From: JAENVT01 sp031430695
GTDB lineage: Bacteria > Actinomycetota > Acidimicrobiia > Acidimicrobiales > Ilumatobacteraceae
Length of the DNA: 16,064 bases
Direction: 5' to 3'
Assembly: GCA_031430695.1 (NCBI GenBank)
Contig: JANPBZ010000086.1
Span: forward strand, 1-16,064
A program made the translations under genes and the position numbers. The notes under the pieces were generated by a model, which was not told the DNA's origin, did not search any database, and saw only the letters and a list, made by a program, of their open reading frames with translations. Shown piece by piece: positions 1-7,338 of the stretch (the first letter of the stretch is position 1; every line of letters begins with the position of its first letter).

Positions 1-574
1 ACCCAGAGGCGAACGTCGTCACCGCGAGCCCGTCCTGCAATTCGCCGTACCAGGCCGCATACGACAGATTGACCGAGGTTGGAGCCACGATGCTGATACG
101 CATGTCACCCCGTGGAAAGCACCATCCCGCCGGCGCCCAGCCTGGCGGCCCGCCGAAGCTGTAGATGTCGTCCGGGTATCGGTTGATGTAGGCCGTGATG
201 ACAACGCCACTCGGGGTCTCGCGAGTGGCGAGCAGTTCCATTGGCGATTCCTCGTACGCACTCGCGGCGTACATTCCTGGACCTCCCGCTGATCGGCTGT
301 CAGCCGATACTGCTCGGTCGGACGCAAGCGGAGGAGGGAGAACCATGGTGGTAGGCACCGGTGCGACCGTCTCGACCGACGGGCTGGTGTCGGCGGGTTC
401 GTCAGTCGCGGCGGTGGTGCTCGGAACTGCGCCCAAACCTGGTGTCGCCTCGTCGGTGGACCGGCCGATGAGAAACCCTCCCGTACCGGCGATCAATGCT
501 GCCGCAGTCGCGATCACGACGGCGCGTCGCCCACGTCGCTCCAAGCGCTGGACCGGTGACTCGATCTCGATCAT
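1..574 (-). CDS. Membrane-anchored extracytoplasmic protein of unknown function (3' part outside window)
   Basis: Translation from the ATG at 574-572 stays open to the left edge (191 codons), so the C-terminus is missing. The start has a strong Shine-Dalgarno (AGGGAGG at 587-581, 6 nt spacing). A short basic N-terminus (residues 10-17, RLERRGRR) is followed by one hydrophobic helix at about 18-36 (AVVIATAAALIAGTGGFLI). Next comes a low-complexity Thr/Pro/Ser/Ala linker at about 40-80, then a more ordinary region with aromatic and Gly/Pro-rich stretches (YSFGGPPGWAPAGWCF at about 148-163). The layout is that of a single-pass protein with its C-terminal domain outside the cell. No known family was recognised. 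It begins 37 bp after the fmt stop and is probably the third gene of the def-fmt transcript. Confidence 0.72.
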   Translation of the reverse strand, partial: MIEIESPVQRLERRGRRAVVIATAAALIAGTGGFLIGRSTDEATPGLGAVPSTTAATDEPADTSPSVETVAPVPTTMVLPPPLASDRAVSADSRSAGGPGMYAASAYEESPMELLATRETPSGVVITAYINRYPDDIYSFGGPPGWAPAGWCFPRGDMRISIVAPTSVNLSYAAWYGELQDGLAVTTFASG

Positions 575-611
575 CTCGAACCTCCCTCGATGGCACGTTA
601 GACGTCGTGCT

Positions 612-1490
612 CTAGCGAATAGTTCCCCCGGGTTGCTCAATTTCTGCCAAGCGCGCCCCGCGGGCGAACGCGTCGAACGGCATGGCTGCTCGGCCCTCGG
701 GTTGCACCGTCACGAGACGCAGCCCGCCGATGCGATCGCCGATCAGTTCGTTCGAGCTAGGGGCGTTGGCGTCGATCAACTCTGAGGTGACGATTCGCAA
801 TCGCCGACCGCGCAGCGTTGTCCACGCCCCGCCGAGGCGCACCAGCCGATCCACCTCGGCCGGCTGTCTCGACCAGTCGATCTGCAATTCCTCGGCTCGG
901 ATCTTGGCTGCGTACGTCGGCTCACCCGACTGTGGTTGAGGATCCCCCAACCCAGCACGTAACTCCTCGACGAGAACCTTCGTGCCGACCTCCACCAACT
1001 CGCGCCGCAACTGCGCGGCCGTGGTCGACGCTGATATGGGCACGATCTCGCGTCGATACACCGGACCGGTATCGAGACCTTCCTCGAGCCGCATCAGGCA
1101 CACACCCGTCTCGCTGTCGCCAGCCAACAATGCCCGCTCGACCGGCGCCGCGCCGCGCCATCGCGGCAACAGCGAGAAGTGCAGGTTGACCATTGGCATC
1201 ACATCCAGCACGTGCGGCTTGATCAACTGTCCGTACGCCACGACGACGCCAAGATCGGCGCCTGCCTCGACTACGTCATCGACGGAGTGTGAGACGGGCA
1301 GACCCAACTCGATCGCCGTCGTCTTCACCTCGCTCGGCATCACTTGCGACCCGCGCCCTCGGCGCTTGTCGATACGCGTGACAACCAGTGCAATCTCGAA
1401 TCCAGCGGCAGCCAATGCGCGCAGTGGCGGTACCGCCATCTCCGGTGTCCCGAGAAACACCAGCCGGCGCGGCGGCGCGGATCGGGTCAC
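612..1490 (-). CDS. fmt: Methionyl-tRNA formyltransferase
   Basis: Transfers a formyl group from 10-formyltetrahydrofolate to the amino group of Met-tRNA(fMet) for translation initiation. The protein has 292 residues, a little shorter than the E. coli enzyme (about 315). The N-terminal formyltransferase domain holds the family signature: N102 and H104 in VNLHFSLLPRWRGAAP (101-116) and D140 in EEGLDTGPVY, which match the catalytic Asn/His/Asp of the GART/Fmt fold. The C-terminal OB-like tRNA-binding domain starts near residue 200 (TYAAKIRAEELQIDW precedes it). The start is GTG at 1490-1488 and overlaps the def stop by 4 bp (GTGA). No Shine-Dalgarno is visible, so translation is probably coupled to def. 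def-fmt pairing is widespread in bacteria. Confidence 0.96.
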   Translation of the reverse strand: MTRSAPPRRLVFLGTPEMAVPPLRALAAAGFEIALVVTRIDKRRGRGSQVMPSEVKTTAIELGLPVSHSVDDVVEAGADLGVVVAYGQLIKPHVLDVMPMVNLHFSLLPRWRGAAPVERALLAGDSETGVCLMRLEEGLDTGPVYRREIVPISASTTAAQLRRELVEVGTKVLVEELRAGLGDPQPQSGEPTYAAKIRAEELQIDWSRQPAEVDRLVRLGGAWTTLRGRRLRIVTSELIDANAPSSNELIGDRIGGLRLVTVQPEGRAAMPFDAFARGARLAEIEQPGGTIR

Positions 1491-2014
1491 TGCAGTCGTA
1501 TTCGACGCTTCGGGGCCTCGGCTGCCGGCTGGTCTTGAACGCGGCGGTATTCGATCATTGCTTCCTTGCGCTGCTCGGGCGTCATGCGGTCGAACATCAA
1601 CACGCCATGCAGATGATCGATCTCGTGTTGGAACAACCGACCCATCAGTTCACTGGCCTCGAGTTCGATCTCATCGCCGTCAACGGTGAGTCCGCGCATC
1701 AGCACGTGGTTGGGACGAAGCATCTCGACGTACAACCCGGGGATACTGAGGCAGCCCTCGTCGTACAGCCATTCCCCGCTGGACTCGATGATCTGCGGAT
1801 TGATGATGGCCATCTGTTCGTCGTCGACATCCCACACGAAGATCTGCTTCTGCACGCCGATCTGCGGCGCAGCCAGGGCGATTCCGGAATCACTCTCGTA
1901 CAGCGTGTCGAACATGTCGTCGACCAGCCGGGCGATCTTGCCGTTGACGTCGCCGACTTCTGCGGCCTTCGTCTTCAGTACAGGGTCGCCGTATGTGCGG
2001 ATCTGGTACGCCAT
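1487..2014 (-). CDS. def: Peptide deformylase
   Basis: Metal-dependent removal of the N-terminal formyl group from nascent proteins. The protein has 175 residues and all three family motifs: GIALAAPQIG (44-53, the GxGxAAxQ-type motif with Q51), EGCLS (86-90, metal ligand C88) and QHEIDHL (129-135, ligands H130 and H134 and catalytic E131). The C-terminus is a basic tail (KRRIRLQ). The start is ATG at 2014-2012. There is no Shine-Dalgarno, but TAGCCT lies exactly 7 nt upstream, which suggests a leaderless transcript. It is first gene of the def-fmt-membrane protein group and overlaps fmt by 4 bp. Its start is only 22 bp from the divergent methyltransferase start. Confidence 0.97.
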   Translation of the reverse strand: MAYQIRTYGDPVLKTKAAEVGDVNGKIARLVDDMFDTLYESDSGIALAAPQIGVQKQIFVWDVDDEQMAIINPQIIESSGEWLYDEGCLSIPGLYVEMLRPNHVLMRGLTVDGDEIELEASELMGRLFQHEIDHLHGVLMFDRMTPEQRKEAMIEYRRVQDQPAAEAPKRRIRLQ

Positions 2015-2021
2015 AACTGCA

Positions 2022-2027
2022 AGGCTA
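2022..2027 (-). promoter_or_regulatory. Candidate -10 element for leaderless def transcript
   Basis: TAGCCT on the minus strand, 7 nt (TGCAGTT) before the def ATG. The same hexamer with the same 7-nt spacing precedes copCD and the agmatine deiminase gene. No convincing -35 box is visible; it would fall inside the divergent methyltransferase gene. Confidence 0.5.
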
Positions 2028-2036
2028 CCGATCGAG

Positions 2037-2630
2037 ATGGGCCACTACTTCGACGAGCAACCCGACGCGCCGTCGATGCCACGCGACGTCGACTTGTGGC
2101 TTCCCGACATGTCGTTGACCCTCACCACGGATCGCGGTGTCTTCGGGTATGACCAGATCGATGCCGGAAGCAAGCTGCTGCTGTTGAAGGCTCCGGTGCC
2201 GCCGCCGACGGGCAACCTGCTGGATCTCGGATGTGGGGTTGGAACCATTGCGCTCCCGATGGCCAGGCGAGCTCCGGACGCGACGGTGTGGGCAGTCGAC
2301 GTCAACAGCCGTGCCCGCGAGCTCTGTGCAGGGAATGCCACCGCCAACGGAATCTCGAATGTCCGAGTCGCGGCACCCGACGATGTGCCCGCCGACGTCA
2401 GCTTCGACTGCATCTGGAGCAACCCGCCGATCCGGATCGGCAAGCCAGCGCTTCACGACATGCTGCTGGTCTGGCTCGCGCGCCTGGCCCCCACCGGGTC
2501 GGCGACGATGGTCGTGCACAAGCACCTCGGCGCCGATTCACTGCAGCGTTGGGTCACCGATCAGGGCTACCCGACGACACGGCTGGCCTCATCCAGCGGC
2601 TACCGGATTCTGTTGGTCCACGGCGTTTGA
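2037..2630 (+). CDS. RsmC/RlmG-like class I SAM-dependent methyltransferase (MTS domain)
   Basis: 197 residues with a single 'methyltransferase small' domain. Motif I DLGCGVGT is at 63-70, the acidic end of strand 2 is at D88 (WAVDVN), and motif IV NPPIR at 129-133 is the NPPF-type motif of enzymes that methylate an exocyclic amine of guanine or adenine, as in RsmC/RlmG rRNA methyltransferases. It lacks the N-terminal pseudo-domain of proteobacterial RsmC. Probable role: m2G modification of rRNA, inferred from family. The frame is open further upstream, but MGHYFDEQP matches the usual start of this actinobacterial family and an earlier start would run through def. It stands between priA and def on the opposite strand. 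Its TGA stop (2628-2630) lies within a 47-nt palindromic repeat. Confidence 0.85.
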   Translation: MGHYFDEQPDAPSMPRDVDLWLPDMSLTLTTDRGVFGYDQIDAGSKLLLLKAPVPPPTGNLLDLGCGVGTIALPMARRAPDATVWAVDVNSRARELCAGNATANGISNVRVAAPDDVPADVSFDCIWSNPPIRIGKPALHDMLLVWLARLAPTGSATMVVHKHLGADSLQRWVTDQGYPTTRLASSSGYRILLVHGV

Positions 2631-2669
2631 TGACTGGCGCCCCGCATAGGGGCTCGAGTCGTCAAGCGC
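2623..2669 (+). repeat. 47-nt palindromic repeat, copy 1
   Basis: Begins with the 20-nt block GCGTTTGATGACTGGCGCCC shared by all three copies. The 13-nt outer arms (2623-2635 and 2657-2669) pair fully as RNA, with two U-G wobbles at repeat positions 4/44 and 9/39. An inner GCCCC/GGGGC helix closes a 5-nt loop. Positions 6-8 are the TGA stop of the methyltransferase gene, followed directly by a second in-frame TGA. There is no U-tract after the hairpin. Confidence 0.85.
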
Positions 2670-2684
2670 ACCTGCGTGATCATT

Positions 2685-2731
2685 GCGTTTGATGACTGGC
2701 GCCCCGCAGCAGGGCCGGAGTCATCAAACGC
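2685..2731 (+). repeat. 47-nt palindromic repeat, copy 2
   Basis: A direct tandem copy, same orientation as copy 1 and 15 nt downstream of it. Its 13-bp outer stem is perfect (2685-2697 with 2719-2731), followed by a 3x3 internal loop, an inner GCCC/GGGC helix and a 7-nt loop. About 40 of 47 positions match copy 1. It lies in the gap between the convergent methyltransferase and priA genes. It could act as a transcription roadblock or mRNA 3'-end stabiliser for either, but no U-run flanks it on either strand. The remaining gap to priA (2732-2793) shows nothing recognisable. Confidence 0.85.
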
Positions 2732-2793
2732 TGCGTGGTCACGAGCGCCGAATGGCCGATATCGCGCTGCTTGGCAACCGAACATCGCCGTCG

Positions 2794-4503
2794 TCAACGG
2801 GCGGGGTCGACCTCGATGCGGAGTCGCGATCCCTTGGGACGGGGGGTTGCCGCGATCGCATCGCCGAGCACGTCCCAAGTCGCGGCGCGTAGCAACACCA
2901 CGTCTCCGGCCGACGATGCTTCCAGGCCGGTTGCTGCGGCAAACTCGGTCGCGCCGGCACCCGACACGGCTGCCAGGGCAGCGAACGGCGGCAGCCCGAG
3001 TTGCTCGCGGCGACTCAGTTCGACCTTGGCAACCCTCGACGGGTCAGCGTGCAGCACCGCCTGCAACACCTCATGCCGGGGCAGGAACGTCTGGACCAGC
3101 AGCCGACCGCCCGCGCTGCGCGCGCCGACAAGCCGAGCGGCACGGGCCAGCAGAGCCATGGCCTGTTCGCCAGCCCGGTACCTGGGCGCGAGCAGCTCGG
3201 CATCAAGATCGAGGAACGCCACGACGTCGGCACGTCCGGCGCGGTGCAAGACGGCCTCGGTACCGATCAGGACATCGCAGTTCGGCACCGACTCGCTGGC
3301 TCCGGTGACCATCCCGACAGGCCGCCCTGCGGCTGCCTCGATCTCCTCGCGCAGCCGGCTCACGCCCGGCCGTAGCAACGACAGCGCCCCCGAACCACAG
3401 CTCTGACACACCATGGGACGCACCGTGCCGCAACGGCGGCACGTCAACAATCCCTCGTCGCCCTGTGCCACCGCCGCCTCGCAGCGTTCACACCGTTGCA
3501 AGGCCTTGCACATGCGGCACGCGAGCAGCCGGGCGCGTCCTTTGGTGTTGTGTACACAGACGATGCGCTGGTCGGCGTTGCGCAGGTGTTGAATCAACGG
3601 CGACGTCAACAACGAACGTTTCCAGGGCTCCTCGCGGCTGCGGTCGACGAGTTCGAGGATCGGCCACCCTTCGCGCTCCTCGGCAACCGAGCTGCGCCGC
3701 ACCGCGTCGCCTGCCCAGTGCAACGCTGCCGCCGATGGGCACGGCGAGACCAGGACGATCGGCACTCCAGCACGCTGAGCCCGTCCGATCGCTACGTCGC
3801 GCGCGTGCCAGGTCGGCGTGCGTTCCTCCTGCAATGCCTCGTCATGCTCATCGAGTACGACGATCGAGCGGATTCCTGCGCACGGTGACCACACCGCGCT
3901 GCGGCCTCCGATCACGACGTCGACACCGCCGGCAGCACGCGCCCATTGGTCTGGATGCACAGCGGTCGAGTATCCAAGCTGGCGAAGCCGGGCCGCCAGA
4001 CGCCGAGCCTCATCGACCGATGGATGGATGACCAGTGCCGGTCCTCGAGTCAGCGCTTCGATCACGACTGTCAACTGGTCGTTCGATGGTGGCAAGCGAA
4101 CCAGGCGAGGCAGCACGGACCCGTCCTCGACACCGTCGAGTCGGGCTGTCGATGACGGCAACGATGCGACCATGGCGGGCGGGCTCGCTGCAACGAGAAG
4201 CGGGCGCAGCCGACCGGCACCCCAGCGTTGAGACGCCCAGCGACCGAGTTCGACGATCTCCGCCGAGGGTCCGATCCCTGACCACTTGGCCAACGGAACG
4301 AGTCGCTCGATGGGCACGGCACCATCAGGCGGACCAAGCGAAACCACCCAGCCGCCGACCCGACGACCGTGCAACGACACGCGAACCATCGAACCGACAA
4401 CGACGCGGCCGACCAACGGCTCGGGCAGGAGGTAGTCGAACTGTTTGTCGAGCCCGGTGAGGTCGGGAACGACGCGGGCGACCAGTAGCGACGACGGGGC
4501 CAT
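2794..4503 (-). CDS. priA: Primosomal protein N' (PriA), helicase-degenerate actinobacterial form
   Basis: 569 residues. PriA reloads the replisome at stalled forks. Visible parts: the N-terminal DNA-binding domain (about 1-110); a helicase-like core in which the usual GxTGSGKT Walker A is absent (around 140-160 reads SNDQLTVVIEALTRGPALVIHPS); Walker B altered to VVLDEHDEA (216-223); motif III degraded to SPCPS (253-257). Eight zinc-ligand cysteines are intact at C329, C332, C338, C341, C355, C358, C366 and C369. The C-terminal part keeps the FRAxE-like RYRAGEQ (441-447). Loss of ATPase motifs is typical of actinobacterial PriA, so the protein is probably structural rather than a helicase. 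The start is ATG at 4503-4501, 20 bp after the metK stop. It is the last gene of the long operon. Confidence 0.9.
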   Translation of the reverse strand: MAPSSLLVARVVPDLTGLDKQFDYLLPEPLVGRVVVGSMVRVSLHGRRVGGWVVSLGPPDGAVPIERLVPLAKWSGIGPSAEIVELGRWASQRWGAGRLRPLLVAASPPAMVASLPSSTARLDGVEDGSVLPRLVRLPPSNDQLTVVIEALTRGPALVIHPSVDEARRLAARLRQLGYSTAVHPDQWARAAGGVDVVIGGRSAVWSPCAGIRSIVVLDEHDEALQEERTPTWHARDVAIGRAQRAGVPIVLVSPCPSAAALHWAGDAVRRSSVAEEREGWPILELVDRSREEPWKRSLLTSPLIQHLRNADQRIVCVHNTKGRARLLACRMCKALQRCERCEAAVAQGDEGLLTCRRCGTVRPMVCQSCGSGALSLLRPGVSRLREEIEAAAGRPVGMVTGASESVPNCDVLIGTEAVLHRAGRADVVAFLDLDAELLAPRYRAGEQAMALLARAARLVGARSAGGRLLVQTFLPRHEVLQAVLHADPSRVAKVELSRREQLGLPPFAALAAVSGAGATEFAAATGLEASSAGDVVLLRAATWDVLGDAIAATPRPKGSRLRIEVDPAR

Positions 4504-4523
4504 TGCCCGGCGACGCTAGAGGA

Positions 4524-5720
4524 TTACAGGCCGACGGCGCTCTTGTAGTCGGCGAGCCTGCTGACGGCCTCCCAGGTGAACTCCGGCAGCGCACGCCCGA
4601 AGTGACCGTAGGCGGCAGTCTTGCGGTAGATCGGACGTTTCAGGTCGAGGTCGCGGACGATGGCCGCCGGACGGAGGTCGAAGACCTCGCGAACCGCGGC
4701 GACGATGGCGTCGTTGTCGACCGTGTTGGTTCCAAATGTCTCGACGAGGATGCTCATCGGGTGGGCCATGCCGATGGCATATGCCACCTGCACTTCGCAG
4801 CGCGTTGCAGCACCGGAGGCGACGACATGCTTGGCCACCCAGCGGGCGGCGTAGGCCGCCGATCGGTCGACCTTTGACGGATCCTTGCCGCTGAACGCCC
4901 CGCCGCCATGGCGACCCATGCCGCCGTACGTGTCGACGATGATCTTGCGACCGGTGAGGCCGGTGTCGCCGTGAGGGCCACCGATCACGAACTTGCCGGT
5001 GGGATTGATGTACACGTTGTAGTCGTCGTCGGCGAACTGTGCGGGCACGACCGGGCGGATGACCTGCTCGATCAAGTCCGGGCGGATCACGGTGTCGCGA
5101 TCGACGCCATCTTGATGTTGCGTCGAGATCAGCGCCGTGACCAAACGGACAGGCCTACCGGTGTTGTCGTACTCGAACGTGACCTGGGTCTTGCCGTCGG
5201 GCCGCAGGTACGGCACGGCGCCGGCCTTGCGAACATCGGTGAGCTTCTCGGCCATGCGATGGGCAAGCCAGATCGGCAACGGCATAAGATCGGGTGTGTC
5301 GTCGCAGGCGTAGCCGAACATCATGCCCTGGTCGCCGGCACCTTGGCTGTTGATGAGATCCTCGCCACTGCGCCCGCCGCGCAGTTCCTCGCTCATGTCG
5401 ACACCTTGGGCGATGTCGCCACTCTGTTCGTCGATGGACACGATCACGCCGCAGGTGTTTCCGTCGAAGCCGTACAGCGCGTTGTCGTAGCCGATTCCGT
5501 TGATGACCTCGCGGGCAAGTTTCGGAATGTCGACGTAGGCGTTGGTGGTGATCTCCCCGGCGACGACGCACAGGCCGGTGGTGAGCAGCGTCTCGCAGGC
5601 GACCCGGCCGTTCGGATCCTCGGTGAGGATCGCGTCGAGGACCGCGTCACTGACCTGATCGGCCATCTTGTCGGGATGACCCTCGGTCACGCTTTCCGAG
5701 GTGAACGTGTAGTTGCTCAC
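4524..5720 (-). CDS. metK: S-adenosylmethionine synthetase
   Basis: Makes SAM from methionine and ATP in the cytoplasm, normally as a tetramer. 398 residues, normal length. Signatures: ESVTEGHPDK (9-18, ATP-site His15), the hexapeptide GAGDQG (127-132) within GAGDQGMMFGYACDD, and the P-loop-like GGGAFSGKDPSKVDRS (272-287). The start is GTG at 5720-5718, inside the coaBC stop region (GTGA, 4-bp overlap). It has a good Shine-Dalgarno (AGGAGC at 5732-5727, 6 nt spacing), which supports it over any later start. Codons and context match the neighbours. Confidence 0.98.
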   Translation of the reverse strand: MSNYTFTSESVTEGHPDKMADQVSDAVLDAILTEDPNGRVACETLLTTGLCVVAGEITTNAYVDIPKLAREVINGIGYDNALYGFDGNTCGVIVSIDEQSGDIAQGVDMSEELRGGRSGEDLINSQGAGDQGMMFGYACDDTPDLMPLPIWLAHRMAEKLTDVRKAGAVPYLRPDGKTQVTFEYDNTGRPVRLVTALISTQHQDGVDRDTVIRPDLIEQVIRPVVPAQFADDDYNVYINPTGKFVIGGPHGDTGLTGRKIIVDTYGGMGRHGGGAFSGKDPSKVDRSAAYAARWVAKHVVASGAATRCEVQVAYAIGMAHPMSILVETFGTNTVDNDAIVAAVREVFDLRPAAIVRDLDLKRPIYRKTAAYGHFGRALPEFTWEAVSRLADYKSAVGL

Positions 5721-6961
5721 TGAGCTGCTCCTGAATCGGTTGGGTTTGAGTTTCGAGTTGAGTCGCTTCTACTTACACCAGATCGCAACGCAGCGACACA
5801 TTTCAGTATCGCTCTGGCGACCGAACGCTTGTCCGTGAGGGCCACGGTGCTGATGACGCCTGCGGTGCCCAGCAACGTGACGGCGTTGGTGTCGTGTTGG
5901 AAGCCCACTTGGGGGGCGCTGACGTCGTTGGCGACGATCAGGTCGAGGTTCTTGCGCAGCAGCTTCGCCTGGGCGTTGGTCACCATGTCGCTGGTCTCGG
6001 CCGCGAAGCCGACCAGGATTTGCCCCGCTCGCTTGCGAGCACCCAGCCCGGCAAGGATGTCGGGAGTCGGCTCCAGAACGATCTCGGGCACTCCACGGTC
6101 CTTCTTGATCTTGCCGGATTCAGCGACCTTCGGCCGGAAATCGGCCACCGCGGCAGCCATCACGACGACGTCGGCCACCGGTGCGAGCGCTTCGACAGCG
6201 GCCTGCATCTCGGCTGCGGTCTCGACGACTCGGAGCACCGCACCAGCCGGGAGCGGCAGATCAACCGTCGATACCAGCGTGACCTGCGCACCCATGACGA
6301 GCGCCTCGGCGGCGACCGCGTAACCCTGCTTACCGCTGCTGCGATTGGCGATCACACGTACAGCATCGATCGGCTCGCGTGTGCCACCTGCGGTCACGAC
6401 GACGTGCGCACCGCTGAGTGCGCCTCCGCCGAGGACACGCTCGATCTCGGCGACGATCCGGTCTGGCGTTGCCAGCCGACCTTTGCCCGAGTCGCCACCC
6501 GCCAACCGGCCCTCGTCGGGCTCGACGATATGCACGCCTCGACGTCGCAGGGTGGCGATGTTGTCGACTACTGCGGGGTGCTCCCACATCTCGGTATGCA
6601 TTGCCGGGGCGACGACCACTGGCGCTCGTGTAGCCAACAAGATGTTGGTCAACAGATCGGTCGACAGTCCCGCCGCATAGGCGCCGATCAGGCGGGCGGT
6701 AGCCGGCGCGACGACAACGAGGTCAGCCGACTGGCCGAGCTGAGTGTGTGGAATCGGGGTCGCCCCATCCCACAGGCTGGTCTGAACGGGCTCGCTGGCC
6801 AGCGCTGACAGGGTCGTCACGCCGAGGAAATGCTCAGCACCCTTGGTCATGACAGGAATTACGTGCGCACCGGCATCGACGAGTCGACGGCACACCTCGA
6901 CGGACTTGTACGCGGCGATGCCGCCGGTGACACCGAGCACGATGCGCTTACCGGCAAGCAT
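5717..6961 (-). CDS. coaBC: Bifunctional phosphopantothenoylcysteine decarboxylase / phosphopantothenate-cysteine ligase
   Basis: Two consecutive steps of coenzyme A synthesis on one 414-residue chain. The N-terminal CoaC flavoprotein domain (about 1-178) has GGIAAYKS (13-20), catalytic H72 in PHTQLGQSADLVVVAPATA, and PAMHTEMW (119-126), with His where many homologues have Asn. The substrate flap reads GRLAGGDSGKGRL (151-163), with Gly at the position usually held by Cys. The C-terminal CoaB domain (about 185-395) has TAGGTREPIDAVRVIANRSSGKQG (190-213), AAVADFRP (270-277), the KIKK loop (284-287) and GFAAET (318-323). The extreme C-terminus (about 395-414) is polar and probably disordered. 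The start is ATG at 6961-6959, 20 bp after rpoZ, without a clear Shine-Dalgarno. Confidence 0.97.
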   Translation of the reverse strand: MLAGKRIVLGVTGGIAAYKSVEVCRRLVDAGAHVIPVMTKGAEHFLGVTTLSALASEPVQTSLWDGATPIPHTQLGQSADLVVVAPATARLIGAYAAGLSTDLLTNILLATRAPVVVAPAMHTEMWEHPAVVDNIATLRRRGVHIVEPDEGRLAGGDSGKGRLATPDRIVAEIERVLGGGALSGAHVVVTAGGTREPIDAVRVIANRSSGKQGYAVAAEALVMGAQVTLVSTVDLPLPAGAVLRVVETAAEMQAAVEALAPVADVVVMAAAVADFRPKVAESGKIKKDRGVPEIVLEPTPDILAGLGARKRAGQILVGFAAETSDMVTNAQAKLLRKNLDLIVANDVSAPQVGFQHDTNAVTLLGTAGVISTVALTDKRSVARAILKCVAALRSGVSRSDSTRNSNPTDSGAAQ

Positions 6962-6981
6962 GGAAGTCGTGGGCTGAGCGA

Positions 6982-7281
6982 TCAGGCGACGGTGTCGTCG
7001 CCAGCAGCGTCGGCAGCCGGCTCGTCCTCTGGGTCTGGCAGTTCGACACGCACGATCTTGTGCGCGGCGATTTCCTCGAACCCGATGCTGAGCGGCTTGC
7101 GGGCGACCGAGCTGACCTGAGGCGGCACCATATGGCCGAGACCATCACCCAGCTGGTTGAAATAGGAATTGATCTGACGCGCACGGCGGGCCGCAAGGGT
7201 CACCAGACTGAACTTGGAGTCGACCGTGTCGAGCAGATCCTCGATCGGCGGGTTCATCATCGTGTCGTGGGCGCGAGCCAT
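6982..7281 (-). CDS. rpoZ: RNA polymerase omega subunit
   Basis: Small subunit that helps assemble RNA polymerase by binding beta'. 99 residues with the omega core: NPPIEDLLDTVDSKFSLVTLAARRARQIN (10-38), which carries the conserved helix ending RARQIN, then KPLSIGFEEIAAHKI (62-76). The acidic tail (81-99) is typical of actinobacterial omega. The start is ATG at 7281-7279 with a strong AGGAGG Shine-Dalgarno (7294-7289), the clearest in the operon. It lies 57 bp downstream of gmk. Confidence 0.96.
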   Translation of the reverse strand: MARAHDTMMNPPIEDLLDTVDSKFSLVTLAARRARQINSYFNQLGDGLGHMVPPQVSSVARKPLSIGFEEIAAHKIVRVELPDPEDEPAADAAGDDTVA

Positions 7282-7288
7282 AGTTCAG

Positions 7289-7294
7289 CCTCCT
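7289..7294 (-). promoter_or_regulatory. Strong Shine-Dalgarno of rpoZ
   Basis: AGGAGG, 7 nt before the rpoZ ATG. Most other genes of this operon lack a comparable site and rely on overlap or very short gaps, so rpoZ is likely translated independently of gmk. Confidence 0.75.
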
Positions 7295-7338
7295 AAAGCG
7301 GTTTGTCAGTGTACAGCGGCGGCAGGCCAACCTGGCGC

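Noticed and set aside
1686..2036. Upstream extension of the methyltransferase frame to 1686
   Set aside because: It would run antisense through most of def, and the MGHYFDEQP start at 2037 matches the expected family N-terminus.
2685..2731. Repeat copies as ordinary rho-independent terminators
   Set aside because: The stems are strong but no run of T follows on either strand, unlike the real terminator at 13729-13757.
4908..5723. Plus-strand open frame (271 codons) opposite metK, and similar ones at 5894-6808 and 8764-9771
   Set aside because: Antisense shadows of metK, coaBC and pyrD/carB. No family motifs, no plausible start context, and the minus-strand proteins are unambiguous.
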